DNA from: an uncultured Gammaproteobacteria bacterium
Lineage (GTDB): Bacteria > Pseudomonadota > Gammaproteobacteria > HyVt-429
DNA length: 64,000 nucleotides
NCBI GenBank assembly: GCA_947259975.1
Contig: CAMYOD010000074.1
Coordinates: forward strand, 62,001-126,000
Reading direction: 5' to 3'
Made by a program: the position numbers and the translations under genes. Within the stretch, counting starts at the first letter, position 1; each line of letters begins with the position of its first letter. The notes beneath the pieces were generated by a model that was not told where the DNA came from, searched no databases, and was given only the letters and a program-made list of their open reading frames with translations. Of the stretch, positions 53,470-62,514 are shown in pieces.

Positions 53470-54594
53470 ATGTCGACCCGGCCCCACGCAGTAATCATCG
53501 GCGGCGGCGCCATGGGCCTGATGACGGCCCGTGAGCTGCATGGGTCAGGCTTCCGCGTGACCGTGGTGGAGCGCGGCCGCAGTGGGCGCGAATCCTCCTG
53601 GGCCGGCGGCGGCATCCTCTCGCCCCTGTACCCCTGGCGTTACGCGCGGGAGATCAATGATCTCGCCGCCTGGAGCCAGGCACGCTACGCGGAGCTGTGC
53701 ACCGCCCTGGCCGACGTCACGGGCGTCGACCCGGAGTGGGAGGCATCCGGGCTGCTGGTGCTGGATAGCGAGGAAGTGGCGCCTGCTCAGCAATGGGCCT
53801 TGAGCCGGGCCGGCGGTGCGGGAGATTCCGCTGCCGGCCCCGAGCTGCTGCGGGTCGGGCGCGAGACCCTGCATGATCTGGAGCCGGCGCTCGAGCCCGA
53901 TTTTGCCGCCGCATTATGGATGCCGCAGGTAGCACAGGTGCGCAATCCCCGGCTAGTGGCGGCGTTGCGCGCCGCCGTCCTGGGCGCCGGGATCACGCTG
54001 CAGGAAAATGTCAGCGTGACCGGGTTCCGGCTGCTGGCCGATCGGCTGGTGGGGGTCGAGACCGCCACCGGGGTGCTCGAATGCGACCGTTGTGTGGTCG
54101 CGGCGGGGGCCTGGAGCGCAGAGCTGCTGCGGCCGGTGGGCCTGGAGCTGCCCATCGCGCCGGTGCGCGGGCAAATGATCCTGTTCCGTACCGAGCCCGG
54201 GCGCATTCGCCGCATCCTGTTGCACCGGGATCGCTATCTGATTCCGCGCCGTGACGGCCGGGTGCTCGCCGGCAGCACCCTGGAGGACGTGGGTTTCGAC
54301 AAGTCCACCACCGACGCCGCACGGGACGAATTACTGGCGGCCGCGGCCGCGATGGTGGGCGGCTTGCGCTCGGTGGAAATCGAACAACAGTGGTCGGGAT
54401 TGCGGCCGGGTGCGCCCCGGGGCATGCCTTATATCGGCGGCCATCCGGAGATCGCGGGGCTTTTCGTGTGTGCCGGGCATTTCCGCAACGGCCTGGTGTT
54501 GGCCCCGGCCTCGGCGCGCTTGGTCACCGATCTCATTGCCGGACGCACGCCCATCGTCGCGCCGGAGGCATTTGCCCCGGGGCGAGACGATTAG
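53470..54594 (+). CDS. thiO: Glycine oxidase ThiO
   Basis: A 374-residue FAD-dependent amine oxidase. The dinucleotide fold is VIIGGGAMGLMTARELHGSG; ESSWAGGGILSPLYPWRY is typical of ThiO, and the end has GLRPGAPRGMPYIGGHPEI with ICAGHFRNGLVLAP-type sequence. ThiO oxidises glycine to iminoglycine for the thiazole ring of thiamine. Other thi genes are not nearby. Its stop codon lies in the palindrome that serves the next gene. Confidence 0.92.
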   Translation: MSTRPHAVIIGGGAMGLMTARELHGSGFRVTVVERGRSGRESSWAGGGILSPLYPWRYAREINDLAAWSQARYAELCTALADVTGVDPEWEASGLLVLDSEEVAPAQQWALSRAGGAGDSAAGPELLRVGRETLHDLEPALEPDFAAALWMPQVAQVRNPRLVAALRAAVLGAGITLQENVSVTGFRLLADRLVGVETATGVLECDRCVVAAGAWSAELLRPVGLELPIAPVRGQMILFRTEPGRIRRILLHRDRYLIPRRDGRVLAGSTLEDVGFDKSTTDAARDELLAAAAAMVGGLRSVEIEQQWSGLRPGAPRGMPYIGGHPEIAGLFVCAGHFRNGLVLAPASARLVTDLIAGRTPIVAPEAFAPGRDD

Positions 54595-54616
54595 ACTTAG
54601 ACCGTGTCTAAGTCTA
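54592..54616. promoter_or_regulatory. 25-bp palindrome upstream of the Fur-family gene
   Basis: TAGACTTAGAC at 54592-54602 and GTCTAAGTCTA at 54606-54616 are perfect inverted arms around CGT. The right arm ends 10 bp before the regulator's start, and the left arm contains the thiO stop codon. This is a strong candidate autoregulatory operator. Confidence 0.75.
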
Positions 54617-54626
54617 TACTAGAGCA

Positions 54627-55052
54627 ATGCAAATGATGGAAAAAATTGAATCGAAAGAGAAGCTTACGGAGATGTTGCGGGCGCATGGCATCAATCCGAC
54701 GAGCCAGCGCGTGGCGCTTGCACATGCCTTGTTCGCCCGTGGCGAGCACCTGTCGGCGGACCAGCTTTTCGCGCTCGTCAACGTAGAACGCAGCCACGTG
54801 TCCAAGGCCACGGTGTATAACAGCCTGGCCCTGTTCGTAAAAAAGGGTCTGATTCGGGAGGTCATCGCGGATCCCAACCGGACCTTTTACGACCCCAACA
54901 CCGCACCGCATCACCACTTTTTCGACGTCGACACCGGCGAGCTGATCGATATCGACGGCAGCGACGTGGACGTCAGTGGCTTGCCGCCGCTGCCCCAGGG
55001 CACCGAACTGGACGGCATCGACGTGGTCGTCCGGCTGCGCCATACGCGCTGA
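54627..55052 (+). CDS. Fur-family transcriptional regulator, cysteine-free (Irr/Mur-like)
   Basis: A 141-residue Fur-family protein: winged helix GINPTSQRVALAHALFARGE and HVSKATVYNSLALFVKKGLI, and a dimerisation domain with FYDPNTAPHHHFFDVDTGEL. It has no Cys at all, so it lacks the structural zinc site of Fur/PerR/Zur. The HHHFF motif resembles the heme/metal site of Irr and iron-responsive relatives. A 25-bp palindrome lies just upstream. The ligand is uncertain (iron, heme or manganese). Confidence 0.86.
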   Translation: MQMMEKIESKEKLTEMLRAHGINPTSQRVALAHALFARGEHLSADQLFALVNVERSHVSKATVYNSLALFVKKGLIREVIADPNRTFYDPNTAPHHHFFDVDTGELIDIDGSDVDVSGLPPLPQGTELDGIDVVVRLRHTR

Positions 55053-55111
55053 TTCCCACCACCGCGTTTCTTGTACCCGCGCCGAGGCAGGTCTTATACT
55101 GCGCGTCCGGT

Positions 55112-55130
55112 GCCGGAGTAGCTCAGTTGG
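55112..55130 (+). pseudogene. Duplicated 5' end of tRNA-Thr
   Basis: GCCGGAGTAGCTCAGTTGG is identical to the first 19 bases of the intact tRNA-Thr that starts 148 bp further on; homology stops in the D-loop. The 129 bp between contain a perfect 9-bp hairpin, CGCAAACAT/ATGTTTGCG (55146-55170), and GC-rich inverted segments. Confidence 0.8.
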
Positions 55131-55259
55131 GCGAAGCCGGACGGACGCAAACATCCTGTGAATGTTTGCGCCGGCGAGCGCCCGGCCAGGGAAGGGCGGG
55201 CCGGGGCTTCATGTTTGCAGGGCGCCTCGCCAGGGATGGCATAACAACGTTCGATATAC

Positions 55260-55335
55260 GCCGGAGTAGCTCAGTTGGCAGAGCAACTGATTCGTAATCA
55301 GTAGGTCGGAGGTTCAAATCCTCTCTCCGGCACCA
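55260..55335 (+). tRNA. tRNA-Thr (CGT)
   Basis: A 76-nt cloverleaf: acceptor GCCGGAG/CTCCGGC, D-arm AGCTCAGTTGGCAGAGC, anticodon stem ACTGA/TCAGT around TTCGTAA (anticodon CGT, codon ACG), T-arm GGAGGTTCAAATCCTC, encoded CCA. Confidence 0.95.
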
Positions 55336-55751
55336 TTTTTCGATCCCCGCCTGCTCTGCGATTCATTCCGTACCGTAAACTGCGATCGGTTGCGCCGCGC
55401 CCGCCAGGGGGACGTTACCGCACGTCAACCGTGTGCGCCTGTGAGCCGTTAAACATCCCCACGACGGTGCCGAATTTCCCCGGTCGCGGGCGGCCGGACG
55501 CTGGCGCCGGTCGGTTTTCTGTGCCTGGTTTGCAGGACCGTGCGTGACGCTTTAACCATCTGTTTGGACTATACTTTTGAAAAAGCGGTGTTCGAGCATG
55601 GGTTTGGTGGCTTAAAATACGAGCAGCGCGCCGGCGCGGTCAGCGACGCCGGTGCATGCGCGCATAACAAAAAACATCTGCCGATAGGTTAGTGCCGTAG
55701 CAGTTGCGCGCCGTTTGCGATTCGACTGCCGCGGGCGGGGGCGACAAAAAT
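55336..55751. other. Gene-free region after tRNA-Thr
   Basis: I see no gene, terminator or repeat of the families above. A GC-rich first half grades into a leader for the small secreted protein at 55752. Confidence 0.6.
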
Positions 55752-56135
55752 ATGTCTCTTATTCGTATAGTGGTTACAGCCCTGGTGTTCAGTGCCATTG
55801 CGCTGTCGCCGACGCCGGTATTTGCGCAGCAGCCGTCGAGCCGCGCCGAATTCATCGAGGGCCGGGTCATCGACAAGCGCACCGGTGTCGCATTGGCAAC
55901 CGTCGAGGTGAGGCTCGTCGACAGCGAAAATACAATGATGGATCTCGTCGAGACCGATAGCGATGGTAATTACCGCCTGGATCTCGGTGTCCTCGATGTG
56001 GACGAATACCAGAACATCAAGGCGTTCTTTATCCGCGTCGACGACAAGAACGGTCGCAATGCCCTCTACAATGTCGGTCGCGGCATGGTGCGCCGCGGCT
56101 CGATCATCCAATATCCGTTGATCGCATTACCCTGA
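55752..56135 (+). CDS. Small secreted protein with carboxypeptidase-regulatory-like domain
   Basis: A 127-residue protein with a Sec signal ending SPTPVFAQQ. The rest is one beta-sandwich: FIEGRVIDKRTGVALATVEV, VETDSDGNYRLDLGVLDVDE and IQYPLI. This is the pattern of carboxypeptidase regulatory-like or transthyretin-like domains, often seen in surface proteins. The start at 55752 is favoured by GGGGGCGAC. It lies upstream of a GspE-like ATPase with no strong link. Confidence 0.7.
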   Translation: MSLIRIVVTALVFSAIALSPTPVFAQQPSSRAEFIEGRVIDKRTGVALATVEVRLVDSENTMMDLVETDSDGNYRLDLGVLDVDEYQNIKAFFIRVDDKNGRNALYNVGRGMVRRGSIIQYPLIALP

Positions 56136-56288
56136 TCCGACCCCGGCGTACCCGCGGGTCCGGCCCGTTAAATCAAGCCCTTATCGGTGCCGTGGAACTC
56201 AAGTTTCCGCGCCGGCGCCCGATAACTCCCCAAGGAAAAAGCGTCCGCGCAGCCTGCGCGGGGCGCGGATTATGCGGGATATTTCGCC

Positions 56289-58721
56289 ATGCTGGTCAAG
56301 CTATTGGAAAATTTGCCGGGAGCGGCCAAGCGCCCGCCGGCGCAAGCCGTGAATGTGGCAACTGCGCCGGTGCGCGACGTGTTCGATGTCATCGAACTGC
56401 CACCACCGCCATTGCGTACCACCGGCGTCGAGGAACAGCTCGCCGACGCCGCCGTGCAGGCCTATCTCATGAAAGGCCAGATGATCAAGGGGTATCTGAC
56501 GCGCCTGAGTCGCGCGGAAGAGGTTTTGCGTCTCAAGTTTGACGGCGATGCCGACGCCCGCGACATCAGTTTTAGCGAGCTGCGCTATTTGAAGTTCGTT
56601 AATCCCCTGCCCGTGACCCAGGGCCCGCATCCGCTCGAGGAGCGCGCCGGCGCGGTGGAAATGCCCAGCCCATTGCAGACCTTCAAAGTGGTATTCAAGG
56701 ACGGTACGACCATCTCCAGCGAGACCCGGTCATCGTTTGTCGATCAGGATGCCCTGCATCTGTTTCAGGCGGAAAACGACAGTGAGGTTACCCGCATCTT
56801 CGTGCCCTTACAGGTGGTCGCGCAGCATCAGATCGGCCCGATGCTGGGAGAGGCGATGGTGGAGTATCAGCAGGCGCGTGAGGAGGACATTCAGGCCGCC
56901 GTCGCCAGCCAGGAGAAACAGCGCAACAAGAAAATCGGCGAGTATCTGCAGGACAGCATTCCGCTGACCGCCGAGCAATTGCGCATTGCCCTCGACGAAC
57001 AGACCGACCGTACCCTCGGTCTCGACAATGCGCCGCTGCCGCGGCTTGGCCAGATTCTGGTTGAGGAAAACGTCATCACCGAGGACCAGCTGGAAGCGGC
57101 GCTGGCGCAACAGAGCCGGGATCGCGGCAAGAAACTTGGCGAAATTCTCGAAGAATCCGGTCTTGTCAGTCACACGGCGGTTTGCGTAACCCTGGCGCGC
57201 AAGCTAGGGGTACCGTTCGTCAAACTGAAAAAAATACAGACCGATCAGGACGCTATCGACGCGGTGCCACTGGATCTGGCACGTAAATATTGCTGTCTGC
57301 CGTTGTTTATCTATCGCAGCCGGCTGGTGGTGGCCGTCGACGACCCCGCCAACACGGACGCGATCGATGCGGTGCGTTTCGTTTCCGGGCGCAATCTCGA
57401 GGTTGTGGTCGCCACCCGTAAAGAGATTCTCGAACAGCTGGAGTTGCTGGGCGGCACGGCTAATGACTCGTCCGCCGCCGAGGATCTCGAACGTGAGTTG
57501 GAACTCGAACTCGATCTCGATACCTATCAATCCAAGGATGTCGAACTCAAAGAGGCCGAGCGGCTCTGCAGTGAAAAGCCCATCGTTCGGCTGGTCGACA
57601 GCATCATTCTGGATGCGGTGCAGCGGCGCGCGTCCGATATTCACATCCGCCCCCTGAAAGACAACGTGGACCTGCTCCTGCGCATCGACGGCAGCCTGGT
57701 CAAGGTGCGTACCTTCAGCAAGGGCTTGTTACCCGCGGTGGTGAGCCGCATCAAGATCATCAGTCGGCTCGATATCGCCGAGCGACGCATGCCCCAGGAC
57801 GGACGTACGCGTATCAGCGGCGATCATTTCGTGGTCGATTTGCGCGTCTCGATCATCCCCACGGTCAGCGGCGAGAGTGTTGTAATTCGTGTCCTGAACA
57901 CCGAAGAGGGCCTCAAGTCGATTCGCGAAATCGGTTTCAGCGAACGGGATGAAAACGTCTTTCGCGATTTGATTCACAAGAGCTACGGCATGATCCTGGT
58001 CACCGGGCCGACCGGCTCCGGCAAGTCCACCACCCTGTATGCGGCCTTGCAGGACGTGCAGAAAACAAACGTCAATGTGATTACCGTCGAAGACCCGGTG
58101 GAGTACCACATGGAGGGCATGGAACAGATCCAGGTCAATGCGCGCACCGGTTTTACTTTCGCCAAGGCCCTGCGCCACATTCTGCGGCATGACCCGGATG
58201 CCATCATGGTCGGTGAACTGCGTGACGAGGAGACTGCCAAGGTTGCCGGCCAGGCGGCCCTGACCGGGCACCTGGTGCTCAGTACACTGCACACCAATAA
58301 CGCCGCCTCGGCGGTGACCCGTTTGATCGACATGGATCTGGAGCCGTTTCTGTTGCGCTCGGCCCTGTTGGGTGTGCTCGCGCAACGCCTGGTGCGGCGC
58401 AATTGTCCCCACTGCCTGGCGGAGGAATCCGTCGACCCGCTGATGCGCGACTCCCTGAGCATCACCGAGGATGAGGTCTTTTACCGCGGCACCGGCTGCG
58501 AGAACTGTAACGATACCGGCTACAGTGGGCGCATCGCGGTCTATGAGTTGCTGTCGGTGACCGCAGAGATCCGTGCCGCCCTGCGCCCCAATGTGGCGGC
58601 GGATGAGATCCACCAGCTGGCGGTCGAGGGGGGCATGGTGGCGTTGACCGAGAATGCGTTGGCGCAGGCGCGCCAGGGCAAAACCTCGCTGGCCGAGGTC
58701 TATCGGGTGCGCCAGGATTAG
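56289..58721 (+). CDS. GspE/PilB-type secretion ATPase with long N-terminal region
   Basis: An 810-residue ATPase. After an unusual 200-residue N-terminal part come two MshEN-type modules (LGQILVEENVITEDQLEAAL and LGEILEESGLVSHTAVCVTL). The C-terminal ATPase has Walker A GPTGSGKSTT near 572, GELRDEETA, HTNNAASAVTRLIDM and a zinc module CPHC with CENC near 705-740. It powers pilus or secretion assembly. The window lacks PilC/PilD. The long N-terminal part resembles c-di-GMP/PilZ-linked ATPases, but this is not proved. It may not be the main PilB. Confidence 0.9.
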   Translation: MLVKLLENLPGAAKRPPAQAVNVATAPVRDVFDVIELPPPPLRTTGVEEQLADAAVQAYLMKGQMIKGYLTRLSRAEEVLRLKFDGDADARDISFSELRYLKFVNPLPVTQGPHPLEERAGAVEMPSPLQTFKVVFKDGTTISSETRSSFVDQDALHLFQAENDSEVTRIFVPLQVVAQHQIGPMLGEAMVEYQQAREEDIQAAVASQEKQRNKKIGEYLQDSIPLTAEQLRIALDEQTDRTLGLDNAPLPRLGQILVEENVITEDQLEAALAQQSRDRGKKLGEILEESGLVSHTAVCVTLARKLGVPFVKLKKIQTDQDAIDAVPLDLARKYCCLPLFIYRSRLVVAVDDPANTDAIDAVRFVSGRNLEVVVATRKEILEQLELLGGTANDSSAAEDLERELELELDLDTYQSKDVELKEAERLCSEKPIVRLVDSIILDAVQRRASDIHIRPLKDNVDLLLRIDGSLVKVRTFSKGLLPAVVSRIKIISRLDIAERRMPQDGRTRISGDHFVVDLRVSIIPTVSGESVVIRVLNTEEGLKSIREIGFSERDENVFRDLIHKSYGMILVTGPTGSGKSTTLYAALQDVQKTNVNVITVEDPVEYHMEGMEQIQVNARTGFTFAKALRHILRHDPDAIMVGELRDEETAKVAGQAALTGHLVLSTLHTNNAASAVTRLIDMDLEPFLLRSALLGVLAQRLVRRNCPHCLAEESVDPLMRDSLSITEDEVFYRGTGCENCNDTGYSGRIAVYELLSVTAEIRAALRPNVAADEIHQLAVEGGMVALTENALAQARQGKTSLAEVYRVRQD

Positions 58722-59392
58722 GCTGTCATCAGCGGTTCGATACAGTCCGGCGCGTCGTGACGCGCGTTGTTGACCCGGGTGCTGATCGGTATCGCGACCA
58801 TCTCGTTGTCAGGATAGGGCTGCAGGATTGCCGCCAGGTCGTCCGCCTTCTCGATCGTGGGATCCAGCCATTGCGCGTAGACCGCCTGGTCGACAATTAC
58901 AGGCATGCGATTGTGAATCGGCGCGACCAAAGAATTCGGTTCCGTGGTCAGCAGTGTACAGGTCTCGATAAGCTCGCCGCCGGCCGGTTGCCAATGTTCC
59001 CAAAGACCGGCGATGGCAAACGGCGCATCGTCGCGTCGGCGGATGTAAAACGGCTGTTTCCCCTGCGCGCGTTTCTGCCACTCATAAAACCCGTCTGCCG
59101 GCACCAGACAACGGCGCCGTCGCATCGCGGCACGAAACGCCGGTTTCGCGGCCGCGGTTTCCGCGCGTGCATTGATGAGCCGCTGGCCGATAGCCGGGTC
59201 TTTGGCCCAGGACGGGATCAGGCCCCAGCGGACCTCCACCCACTCGCGCGTACCCGTCGCGGCCATGCGCACCACCGGCACTGACTGGCTCGGCGCCACG
59301 TTGTAGCGCGGCGCCAGTTCGGCGATCGTTCCAATATCGAAGCTCGCGGCGAGCGTCGTGGCGGGTGAAGTAAGGGTGTAACGACCACACAT
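58718..59392 (-). CDS. SRAP (HMCES/YedK) abasic-site protein
   Basis: A 224-residue SRAP-domain protein beginning MCGRYTLTSPA, so Cys2 would form a thiazolidine link to abasic sites in single-stranded DNA. Other active-site segments are present: PRYNVAPSQSVPVV, NARAETAAAKPAF, GFYEW and PIHNRMPVI. ATG at 59392 is the only start giving Cys2; a long upstream frame overlaps the WD40 gene and is rejected. The stop is convergent with the GspE-like gene by 4 bp. Confidence 0.95.
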   Translation of the reverse strand: MCGRYTLTSPATTLAASFDIGTIAELAPRYNVAPSQSVPVVRMAATGTREWVEVRWGLIPSWAKDPAIGQRLINARAETAAAKPAFRAAMRRRRCLVPADGFYEWQKRAQGKQPFYIRRRDDAPFAIAGLWEHWQPAGGELIETCTLLTTEPNSLVAPIHNRMPVIVDQAVYAQWLDPTIEKADDLAAILQPYPDNEMVAIPISTRVNNARHDAPDCIEPLMTA

Positions 59393-59438
59393 GCCGCCAG
59401 TGTCCCATAGCCGGCGGCCGGGTGCAGCCTTGAGGGGA

Positions 59439-61067
59439 CTAGTTTTTCGCCCGCCAGAGCCGGATGGTGTTATCGGTACTGGCGGAGGCGAGCCAGCGGC
59501 CGTCGGGTGAGAAGGCCACCGAAGGCACCCAATCCTCGTGACCCCGCAGGGTCTGCAACTGGTTGCCGTGAGCCACATCCCACACCCGGATGGTCTTGTC
59601 CGATGCGCCCGAGGCGAGCCAGCGGCCGTCGGGGGAAAAGGCCACGGAATGCACCGGCGAGTCGTGGCCACGCAGGACCTGGCGCAGCTCGCCGCTGTCG
59701 ATATCCCAGAGGCGAATCGATTTGTCCGCGCTCGCGGTTGCGACGACCCGTCCGTCCGGCGAGAACGCGGCGGAGTTGACGGAGTCCTCATGCCCGGTCA
59801 GCGTGCGCAGCAGCGCACCGGTGGTGCTATTCCATACTCGTACCGTCTTGTCCCAACTTCCGGAGACCAACAGTTTACCGTCCGGAGAGAACGCGACCGT
59901 GCGCACGCGACCTTTGTGTCCACTCAGGGTGCCGATCATGCTGCCCTCGTGTGGGTTCCACAATTTGACCGTGGCATCCGTACTGCCGGATGCGAGCAGC
60001 TGACCGTCGGGAGAAAAGCTCACGGTCCGCACCCAGTCACGGTGTCCGTTGAGGGTGCGGATCTGTGCGCCGCTGGCCGCGTCCCAGATCTTGATGGTCT
60101 TGTCCCAGCTCGCCGAAGCAATACGTCTACCGTCGGGCGAATAGGTCACGAAGGGCACCCAATTCTGGTGGCCGACCAGGGTATGCACCGGTTGTCCATT
60201 ACTCACGTCCCAGATCATGACGGTTTTGTCTTTGCTGCCAGATACCAGTTGGCGGCCATCCGGTGAGAAGTTAACCGAATAGATCCAGTTCTTATGGCCA
60301 GTCAGTGTCTTACTAGGCTGAAACCCCGGCCCCTTGGTGCGCACCGGCTTCTTTGCCGCTTGTTTTTTCGCGGTCTTACGCTGGGCCGGGGTGGCGGCCT
60401 TTTTCTTTGAACTGCCAAGCCGTCCATGCAGGGTGAGAACACGTTCGCGCAGCCCCTTGACCTGGTTCTGCAACAATCCGGAGCGTTCCTCATAGTCCGC
60501 GATGCGCGCGCGCAGTTCGGCATTACGCGCTTGCAGGTCCGATGGCTCGGCAGGTGATGTCTGTAATGTGTCGGCCGCGTCCTGTGACTGCACGAGTTTT
60601 TCGAGATTGCGCACGGTGCGTTGTTGTTGGGCGAGAGTCGCTTCGAGCGCATCGCCGCGGTCGAGTGCCTGGCGTTCACGCTGCTGCAACTCGGTCAGTG
60701 TGGCTGATTTTTCCGCCAGTTCGGCCTGCAGAGTGCGGTAGGCGCTTTGGCTGTGCCACAACAGCACCGCGCCACTCGCGAGTACGACCAGCAGCAACAC
60801 CGAGGCGGCCAACAGCAAGCGTTCGCGCGGCAGGCGCGCAAGCAAGCCGGTTACGGCACCCAGTCGCGCCGTCAAATTGTTGACAAGCGCACGCCAGCGC
60901 TTTGGCGTGGTTACCGGTGTTTCGGCGTCAGTCGAGTCCGGGGCGGACTCCGGCGGCGCGGTTTCCGCGGCGGGATCTTCGGCCTCCACGCTCTCGAAGG
61001 CCATGCCGCAATCGCCGCACAGGGCCGCATCTGCGGGATTTTCGGCTTCGCACTGGGGACATTTCAT
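59439..61067 (-). CDS. Zinc ribbon, membrane, coiled-coil and seven-blade WD40 protein
   Basis: A 542-residue protein. It opens with a zinc ribbon (MKCPQCEAENPADAALCGDC), then one membrane helix near residue 90 (LLLAASVLLLVVLASGAVLL), a coiled coil (about 110-215), a Lys/Ala/Pro linker, and seven WD40 repeats (about 249-542) that start GHKNWIYSVNFSPDGRQLVS and match each other very closely. It would expose a propeller outside the cytoplasm or within it depending on topology. The function is not known; it probably scaffolds partners. The repeats are so similar that gene conversion is likely. Confidence 0.9.
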   Translation of the reverse strand: MKCPQCEAENPADAALCGDCGMAFESVEAEDPAAETAPPESAPDSTDAETPVTTPKRWRALVNNLTARLGAVTGLLARLPRERLLLAASVLLLVVLASGAVLLWHSQSAYRTLQAELAEKSATLTELQQRERQALDRGDALEATLAQQQRTVRNLEKLVQSQDAADTLQTSPAEPSDLQARNAELRARIADYEERSGLLQNQVKGLRERVLTLHGRLGSSKKKAATPAQRKTAKKQAAKKPVRTKGPGFQPSKTLTGHKNWIYSVNFSPDGRQLVSGSKDKTVMIWDVSNGQPVHTLVGHQNWVPFVTYSPDGRRIASASWDKTIKIWDAASGAQIRTLNGHRDWVRTVSFSPDGQLLASGSTDATVKLWNPHEGSMIGTLSGHKGRVRTVAFSPDGKLLVSGSWDKTVRVWNSTTGALLRTLTGHEDSVNSAAFSPDGRVVATASADKSIRLWDIDSGELRQVLRGHDSPVHSVAFSPDGRWLASGASDKTIRVWDVAHGNQLQTLRGHEDWVPSVAFSPDGRWLASASTDNTIRLWRAKN

Positions 61068-61280
61068 GGTGGTCGACGACTCTGGGGCGACCTCGCGGGG
61101 CGCCGGTATGCGTTTATGTCGGGATCATATTTGCAAGGACCGGGCCACCCCCTGGCGACGGGCAAGGGGCATTCGTTCGCGAGCGGCAGGAAATTTGCAT
61201 AGTCAAGAGGGGTCGGCGGGGGTCGGGCCGCCGCCGGTGGCCCGACCCCCAACGCTCAGTCATTCGGTAAAGGTGGCGTT

Positions 61281-61583
61281 ATGGCAGAAATACATCGTGA
61301 TTACTCGGAAAAGCGGGACTATCACCGCATGCTGGTGGATTGCCCGATGGTTCTGCGTGAGCAGGATGCCGAGGCAGAGGAGCAAGTTGTGTGTCGAAAT
61401 CTAAGCGGCGGCGGGCTCATGTTCGTCAGCGAGCATCCCTATGCTATCGGTACGCTGCTCAAGGTCCGCATAGAGCCCAACGACACCATCGTGGCACCCC
61501 TGGAGAAAGTGATTGAAATCGTACGCGTGGACTACAGCGACGCCGATCACGGCTACGAGGTTGCGGGTATGATGCGGGCCTGA
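61281..61583 (+). CDS. PilZ-domain protein
   Basis: A 100-residue stand-alone PilZ domain. The c-di-GMP-binding KRDYHRM (RxxxR-like) is at residues 11-17 and NLSGGGLMF (D/NxSxxG) at 40-48. ATG 61281 is preceded by GGTGGCGTT. It is between the WD40 gene (divergent) and the SPOR gene (convergent). PilZ proteins link c-di-GMP to pili, flagella or polysaccharide; here the nearest candidates are the pilus genes. Confidence 0.88.
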   Translation: MAEIHRDYSEKRDYHRMLVDCPMVLREQDAEAEEQVVCRNLSGGGLMFVSEHPYAIGTLLKVRIEPNDTIVAPLEKVIEIVRVDYSDADHGYEVAGMMRA

Positions 61584-61616
61584 CTGGGGGTCGCCCGGGT
61601 TCCGTGGGTCCCCGGA

Positions 61617-62375
61617 TCAGGGAATCGCGATCTTGCGGATGTCGCCGATGTTGCGCGGCCACGGCGCGGCCTTGCGCAGGGCCGGCGCAAGTGAATCGAT
61701 GGCGGTGCGCGCCGCCGCCTTGGACGGAAACACGCCCTGCACCAGGGCGTACCAGAACACATCCTCGCGCCGACTCTTGAAGTAGGCGACCTGACCGCCC
61801 AGATTCTGTTCCTCGATATAACGTTGAATCGCCCGTTCGTCGCGACTGGCGACGAGTTGGATGGTGTAGTGATCCGGCGCCGCGGTCTGCAGCCAACCGG
61901 GTGCGGCATGGGTCGCCGGTGCACCCATGCTTTCAGCGACCTTCGTTGCGGGCAGGGTCTCCTTTGGTGCGGCGCTCTGCTGCGCGTAACGAATTGCCAG
62001 CGCATCGGTGTTGTGCAGCGTTTTTCTACCTTCGATGCTGGTATGTGTTTCGGTAATCACGATGGCATCGGCGCCCAGGTTGTGTGCCCGTTGTGCCAAT
62101 TCCCGATAGCTGCGCGCACGGCCGCCGCCGGTTAGATTCGGTTTCTGCGCCGCCCGCAATAAGGCGACGCGCTCGTAGGTACGATTCGGAATGCGATGCA
62201 GAATATCCACCGACTGACTGGTGGGGAAGGTCTTGTAGGTCTCCGCGATGGTTACCTGCGGTTTGGCGCAGCCGCCGTTTAGCGGAATAAAAAAGGCCAG
62301 AACCAGCGAGGTGGTGACGCGCCGTAAGCTATGCGGCCGCTGGTTTGCAGCCGCGCGAGTTGCCGTCGATAACAT
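61617..62375 (-). CDS. Lipoprotein with C-terminal SPOR-like domain
   Basis: A 252-residue protein with a lipobox (IPLNGGCAK, Cys36). Its middle has ARSYRELAQRAHNLGADAIV, similar to DUF4156-type YajI/RcsF-like lipoproteins. The C-terminal 85 residues match the SPOR fold (HYTIQLVASRDERAIQRYIE and YALVQGVFPSKAAARTAIDS), which binds peptidoglycan stripped of stem peptides. The combination suggests an outer-membrane protein tethered to septal or stressed wall. It overlaps no neighbour; alone on its strand. Confidence 0.8.
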   Translation of the reverse strand: MLSTATRAAANQRPHSLRRVTTSLVLAFFIPLNGGCAKPQVTIAETYKTFPTSQSVDILHRIPNRTYERVALLRAAQKPNLTGGGRARSYRELAQRAHNLGADAIVITETHTSIEGRKTLHNTDALAIRYAQQSAAPKETLPATKVAESMGAPATHAAPGWLQTAAPDHYTIQLVASRDERAIQRYIEEQNLGGQVAYFKSRREDVFWYALVQGVFPSKAAARTAIDSLAPALRKAAPWPRNIGDIRKIAIP

Positions 62376-62514
62376 CGCAAGGAATTCCCGAAGATCCTGT
62401 CAGCCCGTCGCTGTGGCTGAGTCCAACAACATGGCTGCACATGATGGCGCATGTGTGGGGAGAATACCAGCACCGGTTCGCCGGCTGCGAACCCGTGTCC
62501 CGACTGGCGTGTGG

